Shown piece by piece: positions 54,955 to 63,272 of a stretch of DNA of 64,000 bases. Source of the DNA: Bradyrhizobium sp. AUGA SZCCT0176. GTDB lineage: Bacteria; Pseudomonadota; Alphaproteobacteria; Rhizobiales; Xanthobacteraceae. How positions within the stretch are numbered: the first letter of the stretch is position 1; each line of letters opens with the position of its first letter. The translations under genes and the position numbers were made by a program. The stretch covers positions 62,001-126,000 of the forward strand of contig NZ_JAFCMB010000012.1 of the NCBI RefSeq assembly GCF_018130145.1, in the 5' to 3' direction. Below the pieces are notes generated by a model, which searched no databases, was not told the DNA's origin, and saw only the letters and a list, made by a program, of their open reading frames with translations.

Positions 54955-55146
54955 CGTCACCCCTGTTCGGCCTGTTTGGGCAGTCTACCAGACGCACAAT
55001 CCATCACAAACCCGCACAAAGCCGCCCCTGCCGTGGCGCACGGCGCTGGCGTCGGGCTGAACAATGCCGATCATTCCGCTCGCGCCAGTCAGCGCGTTAC
55101 CGGAGATTCCTTCCCACGACGAACACGTCGCACGGGAGTGAAGGAA

Positions 55147-57423
55147 ATGACGATCTGCGGTGAAATCCAGCCCGACAGGCGTGCGCGCCTGTCGCGCAAA
55201 ATGCGCGTAATACTGTTCTTCGCCTTTGAAGGCGCCGCCGCACTCCTGATCGGATTTGCGGCCTTATTTTTGAGTTTGCCGGCCTGGTCCGCCGAGCGCA
55301 CGCAGACCGCCTTTCTCAAGCCAGGCGACGCCCGCTCCGGCTCGCTGCTGCTGAAGACCGAGGACGGCTACGCCGACGCCTCGCGGCTCGGCATCGATGT
55401 CGATATCACCGTGTCCGGCCCCACCGTCCGCGCCCGTGTCACGCAGGTTTTCCGCAACCCGACGCAAGACTGGGTCGAGGCGGTCTACGTCTATCCGCTG
55501 CCATCCGGCGGCGCCGTCGATACGCTGAAGATGGTGGTCGGCGACCGCGTCATCGTCGGCGACATCAAGGAGCGGCAACAGGCCCGCATCATCTATGAGC
55601 AGGCGGCACGTAACGGACAGAAGGCGGCGCTGACCGAACAGGAACGGCCGAACATCTTCACCAATTCGGTCGCCAATATCGGTCCCGGCGAAACCGTGCT
55701 GGTGCAGATCGAGTATCAGGAACCGGTGCAACAGAGCGGCAATGAATTCTCGCTGCGGCTGCCGATGGTGGTGGGGCCGCGCTACAATCCCGCACCCGTT
55801 GTGCAGAGCGTCGACTTCCGGCCCGGTGGCGGCGGCTGGGGCGCCAGCAAATCCGATCCGGTGCCGGACCGCGACCGCATCTCTCCGCAAGTGCTCGACC
55901 CCGCGACCAACGCGCCAGTCAATCCGACCACCATCACCGTGCGGCTGCAGGCCGGCTTCCCGCTCGGCGAGATCAAGAGCCATCATCACGCCATCAAGAC
56001 CGAAAGCCCCGACGGCAGCACGCGCATTATCAAGCTCGCCGAAGGCGCGGTGCCTGCGGATCGCGATTTCGAGCTGACCTGGAAGCCCGCCGCGGAGAAG
56101 GCGCCGTCGGTCGGCCTGTTTCGCGAACATGTCGGCGGCAATGATTATCTGCTCGCCTTCGTGACGCCGCCTTCGGTCGAACAGAACGACAGGAAGCCGC
56201 TGCCGCGCGAGGTGATCTTCGTGATCGACAATTCCGGCTCGATGGGCGGCGTCTCGATCATCCAGGCCAAGGCCAGCCTCACTTACGCACTCGCCCGCCT
56301 GCAACCCACCGACCGCTTCAACGTGATCCGCTTCGATCATACCATGGAGATGCTGTTCCCGGCCTCGGTGCCGGCTGACCGCGAGCGTGTCGGTCAGGCC
56401 ACCGCGTTCGTCGGCGCGCTGCAAGCCAATGGCGGCACCGAAATGGTGCCGGCGATGCGCGCCGCGCTCAGCGACACGGCCGCCGGCGGCGATACCAACT
56501 ATGTCCGTCAGGTCGTGTTCCTGACCGACGGCGCGATCGGCAATGAGCAGCAATTGTTCGAGACCATCAACGCGTTGCGTGGCCGCTCGCGCATCTTCAT
56601 GGTCGGCATCGGCTCCGCGCCAAACACCCATCTGATGACGCGCGCCGCCGAACTCGGCCGCGGCGCCTTCACCCATATCGGCTCGGTGGAACAGGTCGAG
56701 GAGCGCATGCGCGGGCTGTTTTCCAAGCTGGAGAATCCCGCGGTGACCAACCTCACTGCCAAATTCTCCGATGCTGCGGCCGACATCACGCCGTCGGCGA
56801 TCCCGGACCTCTACCGCGATGAGCCGCTGATTCTTGCCGCCAAGCTCGACAAGCTGGCCGGCTCGGTCGAGATCAAGGGCCGGATCGGTGACCGTCCGTG
56901 GGTGGTGACGCTTCCGCTGGCGAATGCGGCCGAGGGCAAGGGCCTGTCGAAACTATGGGCGCGGCGCAAGATTACCGATGCCGAAGTTGCGCGCACCACG
57001 CGGCAGGAGAGCCCGGAGGATGCCGACAAGACCATCCTCGCGCTCGCACTCGATCATCAACTGGTGACGCGGCTGACCAGTCTCGTCGCGGTCGACAAGA
57101 CGCCGAGCCGTCCCGAAGGCGAACCGCTGAAAGTCTCGGAACTGCCGATCAACCTGCCGGCCGGTTGGGATTTCGCCAAAGTGTTCGGTGAACGCCCGCT
57201 TCTGCCGGTCACGCCGATGGAACGTCGCGCCGAGGCCGGCGAGGCCAGGGTTCAGGTTGCGGCATTGAAACGCGCGGCCCCTGCGGTCACGGCGGCGCCG
57301 AGCACGGTCCAGCTCCCGAAGACGGCGACCGACGCCGAGCTGAAAATGATCCTGGGTGTGATCTTCCTCATATTCAGCTTGGTCCTGTTCGCGTTCAATC
57401 GGCGCCAGGCGTTGATCCCCTGA
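55147..57423 (+). CDS. Proteobacterial sortase target protein (VIT + VWA domains, LPKTA sorting tail)
   Basis: 758 residues from ATG 55147; the frame stays open upstream but that part is antisense to the regulator gene. A membrane/signal helix lies at ~20-45 (AALLIGFAALFLSLPAWSA). The VIT domain follows (~65-200; VTQVFRNPTQDWVEAVYVYPLPSGGAVDTLKM, ANIGPGETVLVQIEY). The VWA domain with MIDAS motif VIFVIDNSGSMGG lies near ~355-530. The end reads QLPKTATDAELKM, a hydrophobic helix and FNRRQAL: an LPxTA-type sorting signal like those of the single dedicated targets of Gram-negative sortases. Surface-exposed or periplasmic anchoring is inferred. Confidence 0.92.
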   Translation: MTICGEIQPDRRARLSRKMRVILFFAFEGAAALLIGFAALFLSLPAWSAERTQTAFLKPGDARSGSLLLKTEDGYADASRLGIDVDITVSGPTVRARVTQVFRNPTQDWVEAVYVYPLPSGGAVDTLKMVVGDRVIVGDIKERQQARIIYEQAARNGQKAALTEQERPNIFTNSVANIGPGETVLVQIEYQEPVQQSGNEFSLRLPMVVGPRYNPAPVVQSVDFRPGGGGWGASKSDPVPDRDRISPQVLDPATNAPVNPTTITVRLQAGFPLGEIKSHHHAIKTESPDGSTRIIKLAEGAVPADRDFELTWKPAAEKAPSVGLFREHVGGNDYLLAFVTPPSVEQNDRKPLPREVIFVIDNSGSMGGVSIIQAKASLTYALARLQPTDRFNVIRFDHTMEMLFPASVPADRERVGQATAFVGALQANGGTEMVPAMRAALSDTAAGGDTNYVRQVVFLTDGAIGNEQQLFETINALRGRSRIFMVGIGSAPNTHLMTRAAELGRGAFTHIGSVEQVEERMRGLFSKLENPAVTNLTAKFSDAAADITPSAIPDLYRDEPLILAAKLDKLAGSVEIKGRIGDRPWVVTLPLANAAEGKGLSKLWARRKITDAEVARTTRQESPEDADKTILALALDHQLVTRLTSLVAVDKTPSRPEGEPLKVSELPINLPAGWDFAKVFGERPLLPVTPMERRAEAGEARVQVAALKRAAPAVTAAPSTVQLPKTATDAELKMILGVIFLIFSLVLFAFNRRQALIP

Positions 57424-57464
57424 CGCCCCCTTGACGGAGGAGGCCCCCCAAGCTCCTCCCGAAT

Positions 57465-57510
57465 GCGCGCGCGGCCCTCCGTCCCCCAGGGTCGCGCGCG
57501 CGACTTTTTT
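57465..57510 (+). terminator. Strong intrinsic terminator between sortase target and sortase genes
   Basis: GCGCGCGCGGCCCT (57465-57478) pairs with AGGGTCGCGCGCGC (57488-57501), one G-T pair in 14, with a 9-base loop and a T6 run at 57505-57510. It lies 41 bases after the target stop and 31 bases before the sortase ATG, so it should reduce sortase expression relative to the target. Confidence 0.85.
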
Positions 57511-57541
57511 CGAACCGTCATTGCGACGAGAACACCGAAGA

Positions 57542-58111
57542 ATGCGCCGCTTCATCCTCCCTCTCCTCCTCGCCGTCACCGGCCTCATCCTGTTCGGCCA
57601 GGGCGGCTACATCCACGCCAAGGCGTTGTTCGCGCAAATCCTGCTCGAGCGCGCCTTCACCGAAACCATCGCCACCGGCCGCGAAACAAAACCGTGGTCA
57701 TGGGCGGACACCTGGCCGGTGGCCCGCATCGAAGTAAAGCGGATCCATGCCAGCACCATCGTGCTGGCGGGCAGCAGCGGCCAGGCGCTCGCGTTTGGGC
57801 CGGGTCATGTCGAGAACACGCCCGATGCGGGCGAGCGCGGCGTGGCGGTCTACTCCGCGCACCGCGATACGCACTTCCGCTTCCTGCAAAATGTCGTCAT
57901 CGGTGACGAGATCGACGTCACGCGCCGCGACGGCAGGAAATTCCGATATCGCGCGGATTCGACCTCGATCGTTCGTTTCGACGCTTCGGGCATCGATCCG
58001 TTGCGCGACGGATATGAGCTGGTGCTGTCGACCTGCTGGCCGTTCGAGGCGTTGACGCCGGGGCCGGATCGCTATCTCCTGCACGCCACCTTGATCGGGC
58101 CTGTTCCCTGA
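57542..58111 (+). CDS. Class GN sortase
   Basis: 189 residues from ATG 57542; a longer frame upstream runs through the terminator and is not protein-like. N-terminal membrane helix (FILPLLLAVTGLILFGQGGY). Catalytic His in VYSAHRDTHFRFL, catalytic Cys in VLSTCWPF, with Arg in PDRYLLHATL. Cleaves the LPKTA motif of the protein coded just upstream and joins it to an unknown acceptor. This single enzyme/single target pair is the known proteobacterial arrangement. Confidence 0.92.
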   Translation: MRRFILPLLLAVTGLILFGQGGYIHAKALFAQILLERAFTETIATGRETKPWSWADTWPVARIEVKRIHASTIVLAGSSGQALAFGPGHVENTPDAGERGVAVYSAHRDTHFRFLQNVVIGDEIDVTRRDGRKFRYRADSTSIVRFDASGIDPLRDGYELVLSTCWPFEALTPGPDRYLLHATLIGPVP

Positions 58112-58308
58112 GTTCATCCGCCCGTCAATCCCGGGGCGACGATGAATACTCCGCCTGCCGGGATATCGTGCGCTGTGCGAAGGGCGCTATCGGGCCAACG
58201 CGTGTTGCCACCCTCCTCAAGTCTCAATAAAAAGAATGAAAACGCATGGCCGAAGCGATCGCACGATCGCCGTCCGCCAAAGGAAACAACAAGGTAAGGG
58301 CACGCTCC

Positions 58309-60531
58309 ATGGAAGCTCGGGTAGTCAACGCGTCGCATTCGGCCGAAAACTGGTCGCCCTCGTCCGACGCCAGCGACATCGTCAAAAGCATCCATGCGAT
58401 GCTGCACCCGCGCAACATCGTCCTGGTCGGCGCGACCGACAAGCCCGGCAACTACGCCGAGCGCATCTGGAACAATCTGGTCCAGTACCAATACAAGGGC
58501 AAGCTGTTCCCTGTTAACGCCAAGCGCGAAACGATCTGGGGCGTGCCCTGCTACAAGGATTTCGCCAGCCTGCCGGAGAAACCCGACCACGTGCTGGTGC
58601 TGGTGCCGGCCCGTTTCGCGGTGCAGGTGATCCGTGACGCAGCGGCGGCCGGCGCGCGTTCCGCCACCATCGTGACCTCAGGCTTCAGCGAGTTGCAGGA
58701 CGCGGAAAGTCAGCGGCTGGCGGTCGAACTGAAAGAGGCGGTGCGTGAAACCGGCCTTGCCGTGACCGGCCCGAATTGCCTCGGCAATCTGAGCGCGGGC
58801 GAAAACCTGTTCACCAATATCGATGACCGCATCGTCACCATGGAAGCGGGCCCCGTCGCGATCGCCGGGCAATCCGGCGCGATCGTGATGGCGATCCGGC
58901 AGGCGCTGGAAGATCGCGGCGTGGGCGTCGGCTACATGGTCACGACCGGCAACGAGACCGGGCTCGAGACGCCGGACCTGATGGCCTATTTCGCGGCCGA
59001 TCCTTCGATCCGCGTGATCGTGGTCTATCTCGAAGGCGTGCGAAACACCAAGGTGTTCCGCGAGGCCTGCAAGGCCGCACGCGCCGCCGGCAAGCCCGTG
59101 ATCGCGCTCAAGCTCGGCGCCTCCGAGGGCGGCCGTGCGGCTGCGATGGCGCATACCGGCGCGCTTGCCGGCTCCATCCAAACCTTCGACGCGATCTCGA
59201 CCCGCGAAGGCGTGATCCGCGTTCGCGGCCTCGACGAACTGATCGAGACCACCGAATGTTTCGTGCATGCCGAACCGCCGAAGAGCAATCGCCTCGCCGC
59301 GGTATCGCTATCGGGCGGCAAGCGCGGCCTGCTGATCGACGCGTTCGATTCAGCCGGGCTCAACTTCGCGCCGCTGAGCGCGGACGCGACCGAGAAACTC
59401 ACAAAGATGCTCGGACCGGGCAGCATCGTCGGCAATCCGCTCGACGCCGGATTTGCCGCCGTGGTCGATCCATCCGTCTACATGCAGTCGATCAAGATCA
59501 TGATCGACGATCCCGACACCGATATCGTCATCATCGACGCCGAACTGCCGAAGGCGCCGCATGAACTGCGCGAGCGCAATCTGCGCATCGTCAACGACAT
59601 GGCGGGCGCCGCCAGCAAGCCCGTGGTCTACATCAGCGCGATGTCGATCGGCTTTACCGAGTTCACCAAGGGCTTGCGCAAGTCGCTGCCGAACATCGCG
59701 GTGATGCAGGGCCTCGACCGCGCGGTGGGCGCGATCAAGTCGTTGATCGAATATGCCTCGCTGCGCAAGGTCGTGCCGGAGATCGCGTCGAGTTCGAAGG
59801 CTTCCGCCCGTGCCGTGCTGGAGAAGACGCTAAGAAGCGCCAACGGCGCCGCGGCGCTCGACGAAGTCGCCTCGAAAAAACTGCTGAAGGCCTATGGCAT
59901 TCCCGTCTCAAAGGAAGAGATCGCGCAGACCGCGGCGGACGCGGTGAAGATCGCCAAGAAGATCGGCTTCCCCGTCGTCGCCAAGGTGGTCAGCGCCGAG
60001 ATCCTGCACAAGTCGGACATTGGCGGTGTCGTGCTGAACATCAACAATGCCGCCGAGGTGAAGAAGGCGTTCAACGACATCACCGCGCGGGTCAAGAAGC
60101 TGAAGAACAAGCCGAAGCTCGAAGGCATTCTGATCGCGCAGCAGGTCAAGTCCGACCTCGAACTCGTGGTCGGCGCCTCGCTTGATGCCGAGATGGGCCC
60201 CGTGGTGCTGTTCGGTACCGGCGGCGTCGATATCGAACTGATGAAGGACGTGGCGCTTGCCGGCGCGCCGCTCGATGCCGACGAGGCGAAGCAGTTGATC
60301 GGCAAGACCAAGGCCGGCGTCAAGATGAAGGGCTATCGCGGCAAGCCCGCGCTGCACGAGGCTTCCGCGGTGAAGGCGCTGGTTGGGCTATCCAATCTGA
60401 TGGCGGACGCGGGAACCCGCATTGCGTCGATCGACGTCAATCCGTTCCTGATCAACAGCAAGCTCGGCGTCGCCGTCGACGGCCTGATCGTGCTCAACAA
60501 CGCCGCGGCCAACAAGGCGGCGGGGCATTAG
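58309..60531 (+). CDS. NDP-forming acyl-CoA/acetyl-CoA synthetase (CoA-binding + ATP-grasp)
   Basis: 740 residues from ATG 58309 (TAAGGG eight bases upstream); an in-frame ATG at 58246 would add 21 poorly conserved-looking residues. Domains: CoA-binding Rossmann (SIHAMLHPRNIVLVGATDKPGN, NCLGNL), succinyl-CoA-ligase flavodoxin-like domains with the active-site His loop AAMAHTGALAGS, and a C-terminal ATP-grasp (LKAYGIPVSKEEIA, GFPVVAKVVSAEILHKSDIGGVVLN, GVDIELMKDVALAGAPL). It interconverts an acyl-CoA and ADP/ATP; related Bradyrhizobium enzymes handle acetate, malate-like or aromatic acids. Confidence 0.9.
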   Translation: MEARVVNASHSAENWSPSSDASDIVKSIHAMLHPRNIVLVGATDKPGNYAERIWNNLVQYQYKGKLFPVNAKRETIWGVPCYKDFASLPEKPDHVLVLVPARFAVQVIRDAAAAGARSATIVTSGFSELQDAESQRLAVELKEAVRETGLAVTGPNCLGNLSAGENLFTNIDDRIVTMEAGPVAIAGQSGAIVMAIRQALEDRGVGVGYMVTTGNETGLETPDLMAYFAADPSIRVIVVYLEGVRNTKVFREACKAARAAGKPVIALKLGASEGGRAAAMAHTGALAGSIQTFDAISTREGVIRVRGLDELIETTECFVHAEPPKSNRLAAVSLSGGKRGLLIDAFDSAGLNFAPLSADATEKLTKMLGPGSIVGNPLDAGFAAVVDPSVYMQSIKIMIDDPDTDIVIIDAELPKAPHELRERNLRIVNDMAGAASKPVVYISAMSIGFTEFTKGLRKSLPNIAVMQGLDRAVGAIKSLIEYASLRKVVPEIASSSKASARAVLEKTLRSANGAAALDEVASKKLLKAYGIPVSKEEIAQTAADAVKIAKKIGFPVVAKVVSAEILHKSDIGGVVLNINNAAEVKKAFNDITARVKKLKNKPKLEGILIAQQVKSDLELVVGASLDAEMGPVVLFGTGGVDIELMKDVALAGAPLDADEAKQLIGKTKAGVKMKGYRGKPALHEASAVKALVGLSNLMADAGTRIASIDVNPFLINSKLGVAVDGLIVLNNAAANKAAGH

Positions 60532-60539
60532 CTTCTCAT

Positions 60540-60688
60540 GTCCCGGACGCGGTGCAGCGTTCTTCACGCTGCTCCGCCGAGCCGGGACCCACTCTCGGTT
60601 CAACAAGGTGGACCCCGGCTCTGCAGCGCCATAGTGCGTCGAAGACGCGCGTGAACGCGCTTATGGCGCGCTGCCCTGCGTCCGGGGA
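60540..60688. repeat. TCCCGGACGCGGTGCAGCG...GCGTCCGGGG dispersed repeat
   Basis: Outer ends GTCCCGGACGC and GCGTCCGGGG are complementary. Inner hairpins GCAGCGTTCTTCACGCTGC and CGCGCGTGAACGCGC are present. It lies between the convergent ligase and protease genes and probably serves as terminator for both. Confidence 0.7.
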
Positions 60689-60699
60689 ACACAAATAAG

Positions 60700-61461
60700 T
60701 TAAAGGCCCGCGCCCCATTGCCGCGCGGTCTGCACCAGCCAGTCGCGGTAGAGCGTCAGCGGCGTGACGCCGGTGAGCCCGCCGCAACCGGCCGAGCTAT
60801 TGGGCCCGGTCGACCAGCTGACGACGCCGACGATGGCCGGACCTGATTGCTTGTCCTCGAATACCGGCCCACCAGAGTCTCCAGTGCAGGCGCCAAGCCC
60901 GTCGCGGGTGCCCTGGCTCACGGGATCGACTAGCCGAATCTGCAGCGTCCCCGGCCTGCCGGTTGCGACCAATCCGGCGGCGCGGATGGTGCCGCCGCTC
61001 TTGCCGTCGCCGCGCGTCGTGACGCCGATGCCGGCGATCGTAAAGCGGCTGCCGACGATGATGGGAATATTGGGCATGCCGAGCGTCGACGGCGTCTTGC
61101 CTTTGACGGCTGAATCCAATTGCAGCAGTGCCACATCGGCCGTCGCCCGGTGCGCCAGCATCGCCTGCATCTTGAAGCCGGGATGAATGGCGACGCTCTT
61201 GACGTCCTGCAACGACGGCTGCTTGTCGGCGCCATATTCGACGATCTTGTAATCGGCACCGGGCTGCACGCAGTGTGCCGCGGTCAGCACGATTTTGGGC
61301 GCGATCACCGCGCCGGTGCAGAAATTGCCGCGGGAACCGACAATGGTGACGACCGAACGACCGACGCCGTCGGCAGATGGCGCGCCACCTCCCACGATGG
61401 CGTAAGCGGGCGCGACCACTAGCAGCGCAAGACTGGCAATTATTCGAGCGAGGACTTTCAT
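60700..61461 (-). CDS. Trypsin-like serine protease (S1 family), exported
   Basis: 253 residues from ATG 61461; the open frame continues upstream but is antisense to the HAD gene. Signal peptide KVLARIIASLALLVVAPAYA, mature end IVGGG, as for trypsins activated at Ile-Val-Gly-Gly. Catalytic triad visible: TAAHC, ADVALLQLD and CTGDSGGPVF. Secreted or periplasmic endopeptidase; the S1 pocket residue is not certain. Confidence 0.92.
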   Translation of the reverse strand: MKVLARIIASLALLVVAPAYAIVGGGAPSADGVGRSVVTIVGSRGNFCTGAVIAPKIVLTAAHCVQPGADYKIVEYGADKQPSLQDVKSVAIHPGFKMQAMLAHRATADVALLQLDSAVKGKTPSTLGMPNIPIIVGSRFTIAGIGVTTRGDGKSGGTIRAAGLVATGRPGTLQIRLVDPVSQGTRDGLGACTGDSGGPVFEDKQSGPAIVGVVSWSTGPNSSAGCGGLTGVTPLTLYRDWLVQTARQWGAGL

Positions 61462-61575
61462 GGCCGCATGCAATACCCCGCCCAACCGACATCGCCAAGC
61501 CGCGGATCGGACTGGCCCCGAAGGGCATTCCGTGTTAGCCGCTCCCCCGTCGCGTATTGATATGGCGGGGAAATA

Positions 61576-62208
61576 ATGGTCGAGGCGGTGATCTGGGATT
61601 TCGGCGGGGTGCTGACCACTTCGCCGTTCGAGGCATTCTCGCGGTTCGAGACCGAACGCGGGTTGCCCGCCGACATCATCCGGCGCACCAACGCGGCCAA
61701 TCATCTGGAAAACGCCTGGGCGAAATTCGAACGCGCCGAAGTCGACATCGAAGCCTTCGATGCGCTGTTCGCGACGGAATCGAAGGCGCTGGGCGCCGAG
61801 GTCCGCGGCAGGGATGTGTTGCCTCTGCTCTCGGGCGATCTGCGCCCCGAAATGGTCGAGGCGCTCAAACGCGTGAAGGCCAAATTCAAGACCGGCTGCA
61901 TCACCAACAATCTTCCGGCCAACGCGATCGGGAGCCGCAGCGGCCGGTCGCTCTATCTCGCCGAGGTCATGGTGCTGTTCGATCACGTCATCGAGTCCGC
62001 CAAGATCGGCCTGCGCAAGCCCGACCCGCGCATCTACCAGATGATGATCGAGACGCTGCAGGTCGATCCCAAAAACTGCGTCTATCTCGACGATCTCGGC
62101 GTCAACCTGAAGCCGGCGCGGCAGATGGGCATGACCACGATCAAGGTGCTCAATGCGGCGCAGGCGATCACGGAGCTTGAGGCCGCGACCGGGCTCACAT
62201 TGCGCTAG
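61576..62208 (+). CDS. HAD-IA family hydrolase (soluble epoxide hydrolase N-domain / ACAD10-like branch)
   Basis: 210 residues. Motif I WDFGGVLTTSPF carries the nucleophile Asp but Gly where most HAD phosphatases have the second Asp, as in sEH-N/ACAD10-like members. Motif II ITNN, motif III KIGLRKPDPRIYQMM, motif IV YLDDLGVNLKPARQMGM. Likely a phosphatase or a related hydrolase acting in acyl-CoA metabolism; GGGGA ribosome site before the ATG. Confidence 0.88.
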   Translation: MVEAVIWDFGGVLTTSPFEAFSRFETERGLPADIIRRTNAANHLENAWAKFERAEVDIEAFDALFATESKALGAEVRGRDVLPLLSGDLRPEMVEALKRVKAKFKTGCITNNLPANAIGSRSGRSLYLAEVMVLFDHVIESAKIGLRKPDPRIYQMMIETLQVDPKNCVYLDDLGVNLKPARQMGMTTIKVLNAAQAITELEAATGLTLR

Positions 62209-62316
62209 GCGGAATTAGCCGAATTTGCCGTCTCCGTATGACCAAACGAGGCTTGTTCTTTGCCGGGAACGCAGGCAGAACACTCTGAAATCCAGTGAAT
62301 TTCGGAGTTGAAACCC

Positions 62317-63267
62317 GTGGCTGAAAAAGGGCCGACCGCCTCGATCGAGGCAGTGGAAAGCGGCCTCGCCGCGCAGGGCTATATTGCGAGCCGGCAGATC
62401 GCGACCGCGGTCTATCTATCGCAACAAATAGAAAAACCCATCCTGGTCGAAGGTCCCGCCGGCGTCGGCAAGACCGAGCTTGCGAAGGCAATCGCGGCGT
62501 GGCGCGGGCTGAAGATGATCCGCCTGCAATGCTACGAGGGCCTGGACGAAGCCAAGGCGCTCTATGAGTGGAAATACGCCAAGCAGCTTCTGTACACGCA
62601 GATCCTGAAGGACAAGCTCGGTGAAGTGCTCGGCGGCGCCGAAACGCTGCATGACGCGCTGGCGCAATTGCATGATTTCGGCGACGTGTTCTTCTCCAAG
62701 GAATTCGTCGAACCGCGGCCGCTGCTGCAGGCACTGGAACAGCCGGCCGGCTGCGTGCTCTTGATCGACGAAATCGACAAGTCGGATGCCGAATTCGAAT
62801 CGCTGCTGCTGGAAATCCTCAGCGACTTCCAGGTCACGATTCCGGAACTTGGCACCGTTACCGCGGTCGCCGCGCCGACCGTGATCCTGACCTCGAACAG
62901 CGAACGCGATCTCGGCGACGCGCTGAAGCGGCGCTGCCTCCATTTGCACATCGGCTTCCCCGAACAGAAGCTGGAGGAGCGCATCGTCGAAAGCCGGGTG
63001 CCCGGCATCTCGCAGACGCTGCGCAAGCAGATGGTCGGCTTCATCCACGAGGTTCGCTCGCTGGACCTGAAGAAACTGCCGTCGGTGAGCGAGACGATCG
63101 ATTGGGCACGGGTGCTGGTGCTGTTGCAGGCGCCCGAACTCGGCAGCGAGATCGTCAAGGATACGCTCAACGTGCTGCTGAAGTACGAGGCGGATATCGA
63201 GGCCACACTGCCCCAGGTATCCACCTTCATCGCCAAGACATCGCGGCAGAGCGTCGTCTTCGGATAA
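62317..63267 (+). CDS. MoxR family AAA+ ATPase (CoxD-like)
   Basis: 316 residues from GTG 62317, where CGGAG is nine bases upstream; a TTG at 62308 abuts that site and is rejected. Walker A EGPAGVGKTELAK, Walker B VLLIDEIDKSD, sensor 1 VILTSNSERDLGDALKRRC with arginine finger. These ATPases act with a VWA protein to mature or insert metal into partner enzymes; the VWA-type partner follows five bases later. Confidence 0.92.
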   Translation: MAEKGPTASIEAVESGLAAQGYIASRQIATAVYLSQQIEKPILVEGPAGVGKTELAKAIAAWRGLKMIRLQCYEGLDEAKALYEWKYAKQLLYTQILKDKLGEVLGGAETLHDALAQLHDFGDVFFSKEFVEPRPLLQALEQPAGCVLLIDEIDKSDAEFESLLLEILSDFQVTIPELGTVTAVAAPTVILTSNSERDLGDALKRRCLHLHIGFPEQKLEERIVESRVPGISQTLRKQMVGFIHEVRSLDLKKLPSVSETIDWARVLVLLQAPELGSEIVKDTLNVLLKYEADIEATLPQVSTFIAKTSRQSVVFG

Positions 63268-63272
63268 AGCGG

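Noticed and set aside
54433..55146. Long N-terminal extension of the sortase-target frame
   Set aside because: It is antisense to the XRE regulator; the signal helix and ribosome site support a start at 55147.
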